Assembly (NCBI GenBank): GCA_903927685.1
Contig: CAIYOB010000172.1
Location: 1-26,684 of the forward strand
DNA: 26,684 nucleotides
DNA from: an uncultured Planctomycetaceae bacterium
Lineage (GTDB): Bacteria > Planctomycetota > Planctomycetia > Pirellulales > Pirellulaceae
Reading direction: 5' to 3'
The notes below the pieces were generated by a model, which saw only the letters and a list, made by a program, of their open reading frames with translations, was not told the DNA's origin and did not search any database. The position numbers and the translations under genes were made by a program. The stretch's first letter is position 1, and the number at the start of each line of letters is the position of its first letter. Below, in pieces: positions 16,464 through 23,521 of the stretch.

Positions 16464-16805
16464 ATGACACTGGAAGAAGCGCAAGCCTGTGTGGATCAGT
16501 GGATCAAGACGATCGGCGTGCGGTACTTTTCCGAGTTGACGAACCTCGCCCAACTGGTGGAAGAGGTCGGTGAACTGGCTCGGATCATGTCCCGCACGTA
16601 CGGCGACCAGAGCTTCAAGAAATCGGACGAGGCGTACAACCTGGCCGACGAGTTGGCGGACGTGTTGTTTGTCTTGATCTGTATTGCGAACCAGACCGGA
16701 GTGGATTTGACCGACGCGCTGGCGAAGAATCTGGAGAAGAAGACCGGTCGTGATCGAGATCGCCATCGCGAGAACCCCAAGCTGACGGCAGGAGTCCCCT
16801 CATGA
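16464..16805 (+). CDS. MazG-like nucleotide pyrophosphohydrolase
   Basis: This 113-residue all-alpha NTP pyrophosphohydrolase of the MazG/dUTPase-2 superfamily cleaves an NTP-like substrate to the monophosphate and pyrophosphate. The magnesium-binding pattern EExxE...ExxD is complete: E33, E34 and E37 in LVEEVGELAR, then E63 and D66 in DELADVLFVL. The length matches single-domain MazG-like proteins, not the two-domain MazG. The C-terminal tail is basic (EKKTGRDRDRHR). It starts 12 bases after folE2, and its TGA overlaps the next start (ATGA at 16802-16805), so it is translationally coupled to the COG0720 gene. Because FolE2 makes a triphosphate, this enzyme may act on dihydroneopterin triphosphate. 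General nucleotide house-cleaning is the alternative. Confidence 0.9.
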   Translation: MTLEEAQACVDQWIKTIGVRYFSELTNLAQLVEEVGELARIMSRTYGDQSFKKSDEAYNLADELADVLFVLICIANQTGVDLTDALAKNLEKKTGRDRDRHRENPKLTAGVPS

Positions 16806-17296
16806 GCCTGACGATCATGCGCCGCATCATTTTTTGCGCCGGCCATCGGCTGCACCGGCACGGCGGCAAGTGCGAGTTCTTTCACGGACACAACTATACG
16901 GCGGAGTTCTACGTCACCGGCAGCGAGACGGATCAGGTCGGGCGCGTGATCGACTTTGCCGTCCTCAAGAACCGCTTCAAGGGCTGGATCGACGAGCACT
17001 GGGACCACGGCTTTCTGCTGTCCCGGGAAGACGAGAACGGGATCGCGGCGGCCCGCCTGGTGGTGCCCAGCAAGTACTACCTGCTGCCCTTCAATCCCAC
17101 GGCCGAGAACATGGCCCGCTACCTGCTGGAGAAGATCTGTCCGCAGGTGCTGGCGGGCACCGGCGTGACGGCCACGAAGGTCGTGATCTGGGAGACGCCC
17201 GAGGCGTGCGCCGAAGCTTCCTTGGACGCGGCTCCGCGGACGATGGTTTTCGGTGCGGAAAGTTGTACAATCAGCAGCACGGGCAGCACTGCCTGA
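16802..17296 (+). CDS. queD: 6-pyruvoyl-tetrahydropterin synthase / QueD family (COG0720) with a CExxHGH active site
   Basis: This 164-residue zinc enzyme of the T-fold acts on dihydroneopterin triphosphate. Zinc ligands are visible: H15 in FCAGHRL and H28/H30 in the HGH motif. The active-site stretch is CEFFHGHNY: C24 in the CxxxHGH pattern of QueD/PTPS-I and E25 in the ExxHGH pattern of PTPS-III. Downstream WDHGFLL (D/H pair) and NPTAENMARYLLE are also conserved. QueD makes 6-carboxytetrahydropterin for queuosine and deazaguanines. PTPS-III makes 6-hydroxymethyl-dihydropterin for folate, bypassing FolB. The combined motif suggests a dual-function member, so the symbol is a family label rather than a settled function. 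It overlaps the MazG-like gene by four bases. No queC, queE, folB or folK is present in the window. Confidence 0.92.
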   Translation: MSLTIMRRIIFCAGHRLHRHGGKCEFFHGHNYTAEFYVTGSETDQVGRVIDFAVLKNRFKGWIDEHWDHGFLLSREDENGIAAARLVVPSKYYLLPFNPTAENMARYLLEKICPQVLAGTGVTATKVVIWETPEACAEASLDAAPRTMVFGAESCTISSTGSTA

Positions 17297-17344
17297 TGCG
17301 GGCTGCCTGAGCCGAGCATTCCCACACTCACACGAGGAGCAATC

Positions 17345-18145
17345 ATGTCGCGCATCTCCCTCCCGTTCGCAGTGCTGTTGGCCGTCGTTCTGCTGGGCGT
17401 GAACCTGACCGCCGGTGTCGCGGCACCTCCTGACCCGGCGGCTGTGGACAAGGCGTTCGAGACGCTCAAGACGTACGATTGGGGGCAAGACCGCAGCGCC
17501 CTGCAGGCATTGGACGAAGCGGTGGCCGCGACGCATGGCGATGCGGCGGCCCGGAAATCGCTGGAGACGCGGCTGGTAGCCGTCCTGAAGACCGACGCGC
17601 CGCGCGCGGCGAAAGACGTCGTCTGCCGCCACCTGAGCTTGATCGGTTCCGCCGAGGCGGTCCCGGCCCTGGCGGAATTGCTAACCAGCAGCGAACTGGC
17701 GCAGATGGGCCGGTACGGCCTGGAGCGGATCCCCGACGCGGCGGCGGCGGCGGCCCTGCGGGAGGCATTGGGCAAGACCGAAGGCGTGTTGAAAGTCGGC
17801 GTGATCAATTCCCTGGGCGTCCGCCGCGATGCGGACAGCGCGCCCCTGCTGGCAGCTCTGGTCGACAGCTCGGACCCGCAGATCGCCGCCGCGGCCGTCG
17901 CTGCGCTGGGCGCGATCGGCAACGCGGACGCCGCCAAGACGCTGGGCGACGTCCAGAAGAAGGCCACCGGACCGCTGCAGGCGGCCGTCGCCGACGCCCT
18001 GCTGTGCTGTGCCGAACGGCTGCTGGCCGCCGGTCAGAAAGCGGAGGCGATGGCGATCTACAAGGGCCTGAATTCCGAAGCCCAGCCCAAGCACGTCCGT
18101 CTGGCCGCCGTCCGCGGACTGCTCGCCGCCGCCGGCAAGCAGTGA
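17345..18145 (+). CDS. Secreted HEAT-repeat protein
   Basis: The 266-residue product starts with MSRISLPFAVLLAVVLLGVN, a Sec signal likely cleaved near AGVAA (about residue 26). A GAGGAG site at 17334-17339 supports this start. The mature protein is a run of paired helices of HEAT/PBS-lyase type, for example AVPALAELLTSSELAQMGRY, APLLAALVDSSDPQIAAAAV and AALGAIGNADAAKTLGDV. These helical stacks normally hold protein partners and have no catalytic role of their own. It follows the pterin genes by 48 bases and may read through from them. A second secreted HEAT-repeat gene lies at 19991, beyond the phosphotransferase. The partner or process is unknown. Confidence 0.85.
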   Translation: MSRISLPFAVLLAVVLLGVNLTAGVAAPPDPAAVDKAFETLKTYDWGQDRSALQALDEAVAATHGDAAARKSLETRLVAVLKTDAPRAAKDVVCRHLSLIGSAEAVPALAELLTSSELAQMGRYGLERIPDAAAAAALREALGKTEGVLKVGVINSLGVRRDADSAPLLAALVDSSDPQIAAAAVAALGAIGNADAAKTLGDVQKKATGPLQAAVADALLCCAERLLAAGQKAEAMAIYKGLNSEAQPKHVRLAAVRGLLAAAGKQ

Positions 18146-18193
18146 GGGCCCGGGTTGCGGCCGGCCCGCCAGTGATTATCGTAGTCGGTGGGG

Positions 18194-18238
18194 GACTCCC
18201 CGGCGGAGTCGCCGTGGACTGCAGCCGGAAACCTCCGG
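18194..18238. repeat. Two adjacent short hairpins upstream of the polyphosphate kinase gene
   Basis: gactcc-ccggc-ggagtc (18194-18210) and ccgga-aacc-tccgg (18225-18238) are perfect 6-bp and 5-bp stems within the 126-base gap before the phosphotransferase. They lack T-tracts. They could be transcript structure in the leader or part of a dispersed intergenic repeat. Confidence 0.5.
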
Positions 18239-18271
18239 GGCGGCTCTCCCACCAGACTGCGAGCGTGCAAC

Positions 18272-19786
18272 ATGCTGGAACTGATCGACCTTGACAAGCG
18301 GCTGTCGAAGGAAATCTACGGCGAGGTTTTCCCGCAGCTGGAGGTCCGCCTGGGCCAGTGCCAGCGGGCCGCCAAGGAAGCGGGCGTGCCGCTGGTGGTC
18401 GTCTTCGAAGGCTGGGACTCGGCCGGCAAAGGCACGGTCATCAACTGGCTGACCCAGGCCCTGGACCCGCGCGGCTTTGTGGTCTATCCCATCAAGCCGC
18501 CGAACGAGACGGAACGCTTCTACCCCTGGCTGTGGCGGTTCTGGAACAAGCTGCCTGCGGCCGGGCAGATCGCGATCTTCGACCGCTCGTGGTACATGCG
18601 CGTGCTCGAGGAGCGGGTCGAACAGACGGCCTCGCACCTCGAAATCCGCGAGGCCTACGAGGACATTCTGCAATTCGAGCGACAGCTGGCGGAGTCCGGC
18701 ATCGTGATTGTCAAATTCTGGCTGCATATCAGCCGGAAGGAGCAGCGGCAGCGGCACAAGCAGCTGTTGGGCGATCCCGCGACGGCTTGGACGGTCGGCG
18801 ACGCCGAACGGCGGCAGAATCGCAAGTACGACGAATGGCTGACGGCCGTCGAGGCCATGCTCGAACGTACGCTGACGGCCCACGCCCCGTGGACCGTCGT
18901 CGAGGCGACGCAAGATCGGTACACGCGGACCAAGGTCTTCGAGACGATCATCGACGCGCTCGAGGAAGAGCTCGACCGCCGGCAGCAGCATCCCCGGATG
19001 ACTCCGCAGCCGATGCCCGAGCCGGAACCGTCGCCCACCCGCGAGCATTCGATCCTGGATCGCGTCGACCTCAGCCTGTCGCTGGAACGGGAGGAGTACG
19101 AACGCCAACTCGTCAAGTTGCAGGCCCGCCTGCGGCAGCTGGAGCATGAGCTGTACACGGCGCGGATCCCGGCCGCGATCGTGTACTGCGGCTGGGACGC
19201 CGCCGGCAAGGGCGGCAACATCCGCCGCTTGACGGGCAGCCTGGATCCCCGCGGCTATCAAGTGGTCCCGATCGCGGCGCCGACGCAGGAGGAAAAGTCG
19301 CATCACTATTTGTGGCGATTCTGGCGGCAACTGCCCAAGGCCGGGCATATCACGATTTTTGACCGCAGCTGGTACGGCCGAGTGCTGGTGGAACGTGTTG
19401 AGGGGTTCTGCAGCGAAGACGAATGGAAACGGGCCTACCGCGAGATCAACGAGTTCGAGCGCCAGTTGGCGGAATACGGGACGGTGTTGGTCAAGTTCTG
19501 GATGCACATCGACCCGGATGAACAGCTCCGCCGCTTTCGCGACCGCGAGCAGAGATCGGACAAGACGTGGAAGATCACGGACGAGGACTGGCGGAATCGC
19601 CAGAAGTGGAGCCGTTACAAAGTGGCGGTCACCGACATGCTCCGCCGCACCAGTACGACGTATGCCCCCTGGACGATCCTCGAAGCGAATGACAAGCTAC
19701 ACGCCAGGATCAAGGCGCTGCAAACGGTCGCCGCGGCACTCGAAGCCGGGCTGACACGCGGACACCGGTCGCGGCGACGTGCGTAG
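18272..19786 (+). CDS. pap: Polyphosphate:AMP phosphotransferase (two-domain PPK2)
   Basis: Two-domain (class II) PPK2 enzymes transfer a phosphate from inorganic polyphosphate to AMP, giving ADP. The 504-residue product contains two homologous PPK2 domains, about 1-240 and 262-500, joined by a Pro/Glu linker (QPMPEPEPSPTREH). Both have a Walker A loop (GWDSAGKG at 47-54, GWDAAGKG at 307-314) and the lid/Walker B motif FDRSWY (103-108 and 363-368), followed by VLxERVE. KPPNETERFYPWLWRFW and the matching YLWRFWRQLP confirm the fold. The length fits the known two-domain enzymes (about 500). The ATG at 18272 is chosen because upstream in-frame codons from 18188 translate the hairpin repeats. It lies between two HEAT-repeat genes and likely works in the cytoplasm. 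Confidence 0.94.
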   Translation: MLELIDLDKRLSKEIYGEVFPQLEVRLGQCQRAAKEAGVPLVVVFEGWDSAGKGTVINWLTQALDPRGFVVYPIKPPNETERFYPWLWRFWNKLPAAGQIAIFDRSWYMRVLEERVEQTASHLEIREAYEDILQFERQLAESGIVIVKFWLHISRKEQRQRHKQLLGDPATAWTVGDAERRQNRKYDEWLTAVEAMLERTLTAHAPWTVVEATQDRYTRTKVFETIIDALEEELDRRQQHPRMTPQPMPEPEPSPTREHSILDRVDLSLSLEREEYERQLVKLQARLRQLEHELYTARIPAAIVYCGWDAAGKGGNIRRLTGSLDPRGYQVVPIAAPTQEEKSHHYLWRFWRQLPKAGHITIFDRSWYGRVLVERVEGFCSEDEWKRAYREINEFERQLAEYGTVLVKFWMHIDPDEQLRRFRDREQRSDKTWKITDEDWRNRQKWSRYKVAVTDMLRRTSTTYAPWTILEANDKLHARIKALQTVAAALEAGLTRGHRSRRRA

Positions 19787-19819
19787 CGCATCGTCAAGGC
19801 TAAGAATTGATGCCGGGTG

Positions 19820-19897
19820 CCTGGGGTCGAGCCGCGAGGCACGAGTGGCGAGCCCCCAGGTCTGGCCGCTGGTGGCTCGTTGCGTTCAAACCCAACC
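19820..19897. repeat. Intergenic inverted repeat and dispersed-repeat relative
   Basis: cctgggg (19820-19826) and ccccagg (19854-19860) form 7-bp arms around a 27-base spacer. Next to it, 19871-19897 (core ggtggctcgttgcgttcaaa) resembles the inverted copy at 13120-13140, with the shared ggtggctcg(c/t)tgc start. The element occupies the gap between the phosphotransferase and the second HEAT-repeat gene and encodes no believable protein. Confidence 0.6.
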
Positions 19898-19978
19898 ACG
19901 TCAATACATGGCCCTGACGGCGCACGCGTTCCGCCCTTGATGTCAGCGTCTCAACTTTGCCAATCAGTCACAGGACGC

Positions 19979-19985
19979 AGGAGGT
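19979..19985 (+). promoter_or_regulatory. Strong Shine-Dalgarno site fixing the HEAT-repeat gene start
   Basis: AGGAGGT sits five bases upstream of the ATG at 19991. It decides this start over in-frame codons further upstream (from 19817), which lie in the intergenic repeat. Confidence 0.85.
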
Positions 19986-19990
19986 ACCTT

Positions 19991-21379
19991 ATGTTCTCGC
20001 CTCACGAAAAAACGACGTGGGTCGGTTTCCCGAATCGGGTCGTTTGGGCAGCTTGTCTGGCCGCGGTGGTGTGTTGCTGTCAGTCCACTGCCCTGCCGGC
20101 CGCCGAGGCTCCGAGCCCCGATCTGCTGCAGTTGATCGGGGATCTGGTCGGCGACGCGGACAAGGAGATGCGGGCGATCGGATTACAGCAAGTCCGTGCG
20201 GAGGTGCCGGGGGCGGCGGCCACAGGGCACTTCGTCCAGCTGTTGCCCAAGTTGCGGCCGGAGGCGCGTGCGGAACTGATCGACGCTTTGGGCGAGCGCG
20301 GCGACCCGGCGGCCCGGGCGGCGGTACTGGACGCGGCCCAGGGGCCGGACGAAGCGGTGCGGTCCGCGGCCCTGCGGGCGTTGGCGAAATTGGGCACCGA
20401 GGCTGACGTCCCGCTGTTGGTGCCGCGGACGGCCGCCGGTCCGGACGGCGAACAGCAGGCGGCCAGACAGAGCTTGATCCAGCTGAAAGGCGACGGCGTG
20501 AATCGGGCGCTCACGGCCCAAGTGGGCCCCGCGCCGGCCGACGTTCGCGTCCAGTTGCTGGCAATCCTGGCGGCACGCAACGCCGTGGAATCGCTGCCGG
20601 CCGTGGTGGCAGCCGCGTCCGCCCCGGATGCCCCGGTCCGCCTGGCCGCACTGGACGCGTTGCGGGTGCTCGCAGACGACAGGCAGACCGGCGATGTGGT
20701 CAAGCTGCTGCAGAACGCCGCCAGCGCCGAACAGCGGACCAAGGCCGAGGCGACGCTCCTGGCCTTGTGCGGCCGCGGGCGCGAGAACTGCGTGCCGGCA
20801 CTGGCCGCCAGCCTGGACGGCGCCGATGGCGAGACGCGAGTCACACTGTTGCAGGCGCTGGCCCGGGCGGGCGGCGCGGCCGCCCTCGAGTCCGTCGCGT
20901 CCTGCCTGGTCGATGCCGATCAAACGGTGCAAGACGAGGCCGTGCGCATGCTGTCCTCGTGGCCGGACCGGGCCGTCGTACCGCACCTGGAGAAGCTCGC
21001 CGGCGAGGAAACCCTGCGGCATCACGTGCTGGCTGTCCGGGGCTTGATCCGCTTGGCTAGTCCCGAGGGCGAGCGGCCGGCCGACTTGCGCCTGTTGGGT
21101 CAGTCGATCCGAGCCGCCAAACGCCGCGACGAAAAGCAACTGGGTTTGGGCGTCCTCGGACGCGTCGTCAGCCTGGATGCTCTGGCGCTGGCTGTCTCGC
21201 TGCTGGACGATCCGCAGATCGCCGAAGACGCCGGCTGGACGGCGGGCCTGATCGCGGAAGGACTGCCCGCGGGCAACCAGGACGCAATCCGCGCCGCCCT
21301 GCGCCAAGTGCTCGACCGAACCCGGACTCCCAAGCCCCGCGCCCAGGCCGAAAAGGTGCTGGGCAACACGGCCCCCTGA
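19991..21379 (+). CDS. Secreted HEAT-repeat protein
   Basis: The 462-residue product has an N-terminal signal with a hydrophobic core at about 19-36 (VWAACLAAVVCCCQS), likely cleaved near LPAAEA. The mature protein is almost wholly HEAT-like helical repeats of about 30 residues. Examples are FVQLLPKLRPEARAELIDAL, ARAAVLDAAQGPDEAVRSAA, CVPALAASLDGADGETRVTL and VVPHLEKLAGEETLRHHVLA. Such arrays act as protein-binding scaffolds and have no catalytic residues here. The VVCCC stretch does not match a lipobox well. The repeats resemble those of the shorter HEAT protein at 17345 in style, not closely in sequence. It converges on the oxidoreductase gene, with 26 bases between the ends. A strong AGGAGGT site suggests good translation. 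Confidence 0.86.
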   Translation: MFSPHEKTTWVGFPNRVVWAACLAAVVCCCQSTALPAAEAPSPDLLQLIGDLVGDADKEMRAIGLQQVRAEVPGAAATGHFVQLLPKLRPEARAELIDALGERGDPAARAAVLDAAQGPDEAVRSAALRALAKLGTEADVPLLVPRTAAGPDGEQQAARQSLIQLKGDGVNRALTAQVGPAPADVRVQLLAILAARNAVESLPAVVAAASAPDAPVRLAALDALRVLADDRQTGDVVKLLQNAASAEQRTKAEATLLALCGRGRENCVPALAASLDGADGETRVTLLQALARAGGAAALESVASCLVDADQTVQDEAVRMLSSWPDRAVVPHLEKLAGEETLRHHVLAVRGLIRLASPEGERPADLRLLGQSIRAAKRRDEKQLGLGVLGRVVSLDALALAVSLLDDPQIAEDAGWTAGLIAEGLPAGNQDAIRAALRQVLDRTRTPKPRAQAEKVLGNTAP

Positions 21380-21405
21380 CACTCCGCGGGATGTGACGGA
21401 TCCGG

Positions 21406-22821
21406 TCAGCAGTTCGGCAGATACGCCCCCATGTCTTTCAGCCGCCGCTGCAAATCCGCGGCGGCGACGGAACGGGGGTCGCAATCCTGCCGGGCACAAA
21501 TCGCCGCCGCGACGCCGATCGCTTGTCCGGTGATGAAACAGCCTGGCATGACGCGGAGCGAACTCTGCAGGTAACGGTCCGTACTGACACAGCGACCGGC
21601 CACCAACACGTTGCTCAGCTTCTGCGGCACCAGGCAGCGGTACGGGATGCCGTAGCTTTCGCCTTGGCCGTAGCGGAGATTCTGGAAGTCCTCGGCGTAT
21701 CGCTGGTAGCTGGCCAGATCCGGCTTGGCCGCGTGGATGTCCACTGCATAGTTGTAGCGGCCGATCTCGTCCGGAAAGTCGGCCCGCGACTTGAAGTCCT
21801 CCAGGTTCAGCACATAGTCCCCCAGGATCCGCCGGCTCTCGCGGGCTCCCAGCTGCGCAGCGGTTGCCACCAATTCCATCCGCTCGAAGCCCTTCAGGTA
21901 CTGCTTGTAGTAACGCTCGTATTCCACCAGCGACTTGCGGGCCCCGACCAGGGCTTGGGTCAGCGACTGCTCGTCGGTTGAATCCAGGCCGAACGTGTGC
22001 CCGAGATTGCCGCCGCCGGTGTGCTGGCCGACGCGAAACATGCCGGGCAGATGCCGGTCATCGTGGGTGAAGACATGGTCGCGAAAGGCGTCTTCCAGGC
22101 GGCTTTCGTCGCTGGCCCGACCGCCCTGGTTCACGGCCGACCAGTCGATGTCGGCCCATAGGCTGCAGAGCGTCCCGGCCATCATGTTCCCCTGCTCGTC
22201 GCCCTTCTCGAACGGGGCACCGGCCCACGCGGCCAAGTCGCCGTCGCCGGTACAGTCGAGGTACACCCGCGCCTGGACGGCGAACAAGCCGCTCTTGCCC
22301 GCCAGGACGGCCGCCGACACGTGGCCCGCGTCCGCCTCGACCGCGACCAGGTTGGTGTGGAACAGGAACTGCACGTTCGCCTCGACCAGCAGTTCGTCGT
22401 ACACCCGCTTGAGCACCTCGGCGCGAATCGTCACGTCGCTGCCCGGCCCCGTGCCGCCGGCCTCTTTCAGCCGCCGCTGGATGTCGGCGCCGATCCCGCC
22501 GGCCAGCATGTGGATGCCGTCGGTAAACGGCATGAACAGCGGCAGCATGCCCGCGGTGCCCATGCCGCCCAGGCAGGTATGGCGTTCGGCCAGGAACACG
22601 CGGGCCCCTTGGCGGGCCGCCGCCACCGCCGCCGCGACGCCTGCCGGGCCACCGCCGGCGACGAACACGTCCACCTCATGCCGGACGGTCAGACGGCGTT
22701 GGAACACGACTTCGCCGGTGGACGGCTCCGCCGCATGGCCCCCAGCGGCGTTTGCGCTCCAACCACCCGCCGCTGCTGCGGCTACCGAGCCCTTCAAGAA
22801 ATCCCTGCGGTTCGACGCCAT
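21406..22821 (-). CDS. Tat-exported FAD-dependent oxidoreductase
   Basis: The 471-residue product begins MASNRRDFLKGSVAAAAAGG, a twin-arginine signal with the RRDFLK motif. A Rossmann FAD-binding domain follows: VDVFVAGGGPAGVAAAVAAA with GGGPAG at 56-61, and the acidic end of strand two in LAERHTCLGG (E79). The second FAD motif is DCTGDGDLAAWAGA, and the C-terminal FAD contact is RVMPGCFITGQAIGVAAA. It fits the FAD_oxidored family, common in planctomycetes and often near sugar or sulfatase genes. Tat export implies that it folds with FAD in the cytoplasm before transport. The substrate is not indicated; a sugar, alcohol or amine is possible. It is divergent from the small secreted gene at 22981. 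Confidence 0.92.
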   Translation of the reverse strand: MASNRRDFLKGSVAAAAAGGWSANAAGGHAAEPSTGEVVFQRRLTVRHEVDVFVAGGGPAGVAAAVAAARQGARVFLAERHTCLGGMGTAGMLPLFMPFTDGIHMLAGGIGADIQRRLKEAGGTGPGSDVTIRAEVLKRVYDELLVEANVQFLFHTNLVAVEADAGHVSAAVLAGKSGLFAVQARVYLDCTGDGDLAAWAGAPFEKGDEQGNMMAGTLCSLWADIDWSAVNQGGRASDESRLEDAFRDHVFTHDDRHLPGMFRVGQHTGGGNLGHTFGLDSTDEQSLTQALVGARKSLVEYERYYKQYLKGFERMELVATAAQLGARESRRILGDYVLNLEDFKSRADFPDEIGRYNYAVDIHAAKPDLASYQRYAEDFQNLRYGQGESYGIPYRCLVPQKLSNVLVAGRCVSTDRYLQSSLRVMPGCFITGQAIGVAAAICARQDCDPRSVAAADLQRRLKDMGAYLPNC

Positions 22822-22901
22822 GACGTTGTTCTTCCTTCTCCTCGCGGTGCCTCGATCGTGCGAACTGTGCTATGATGTTGCTGGACGGCTACAGCAAATT
22901 G

Positions 22902-22921
22902 CCTCGCTGACGCGTCGGGTT
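22902..22921. repeat. Solo copy of the cctcgctgacgc repeat
   Basis: The 20-base core matches 19 of 20 positions of the repeat unit at 2331-2350 (here gcg where that has gct). It lies 60 bases upstream of the start codon at 22981, in the divergent gap between two genes. This is the same kind of position as the tandem cluster near nadD. Confidence 0.75.
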
Positions 22922-22980
22922 GCCCGGTGGGCTTGCTTCGTCGCCAACGCCCCGGGGTATCCGGGCCAGGAGCCATCATC

Positions 22981-23514
22981 ATGAACGTGCTGAAACTCAC
23001 CGCCATTTTGACCTTGGCCTTGACCTGCGCCAACACCGCTGCGGCCGCGGAAGCCGAGGCCACCGACGCCGAACGGTACTTGCAACAGTATGAGTTGAAG
23101 GACATTCACGCCAGCTATGTCCGCTTCTTCAGCTTGCTGTCCGAGGGCAAGGCGGTCGAGGCGAACCAGGCGTTGGCCGAGTCGCTGCCGGCCAATGTGA
23201 ATCCGCAAGTCCGCGACCAGGTGCTGCGCGCTACGGCGGGGCTGTCGGCGATCTTCGACCGGGGCGTCGAAGATGCCGAACTGATCGGCTTGCAGAAGGT
23301 GTCGAACAAGTCGATCGCGCTGTACTACGTCATGAACAGCAACGGCGGCCCGATCCTGGTGATCCTGATGCCCTTTCGGCACCGCGACCAGTGGCGGACG
23401 CACACCTGGATGATGAAGAGCCTGGCGCCAGACATCATTGAGGCATTGAAAGGCGTCGGCCGCTTTCAGAATCCCATCGTCATCCCCTTCAAAGCCCGGG
23501 GCATGACGGCCTAG
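22981..23514 (+). CDS. Small secreted protein of unknown function
   Basis: I do not recognise a family. The 177-residue product starts with a clear Sec signal (MNVLKLTAILTLALTCANTA, likely cleaved near residue 22). A charged mature region follows: ERYLQQYELKDIHASYVRFF, a helical middle, then a strand-rich end (SIALYYVMNSNGGPILVILM) with PFRHRDQWRTHTWMMK and a basic C-terminus. The frame is open from 22927, but the chosen ATG directly begins the signal. No catalytic triad, metal cluster or membrane anchor is apparent. It is convergent with the DUF1501 gene, 7 bases between stops, and divergent from the oxidoreductase. Confidence 0.78.
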   Translation: MNVLKLTAILTLALTCANTAAAAEAEATDAERYLQQYELKDIHASYVRFFSLLSEGKAVEANQALAESLPANVNPQVRDQVLRATAGLSAIFDRGVEDAELIGLQKVSNKSIALYYVMNSNGGPILVILMPFRHRDQWRTHTWMMKSLAPDIIEALKGVGRFQNPIVIPFKARGMTA

Positions 23515-23521
23515 CCACCGC

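Noticed and set aside
15537..16766. A 409-codon minus-strand open frame over folE2 and the MazG-like gene
   Set aside because: Spans two well-supported plus-strand genes and has no recognisable motifs.
18176..19507. A 443-codon minus-strand open frame
   Set aside because: Shadow of the two-domain PPK2 gene, Leu/Arg/Gln-rich without motifs.
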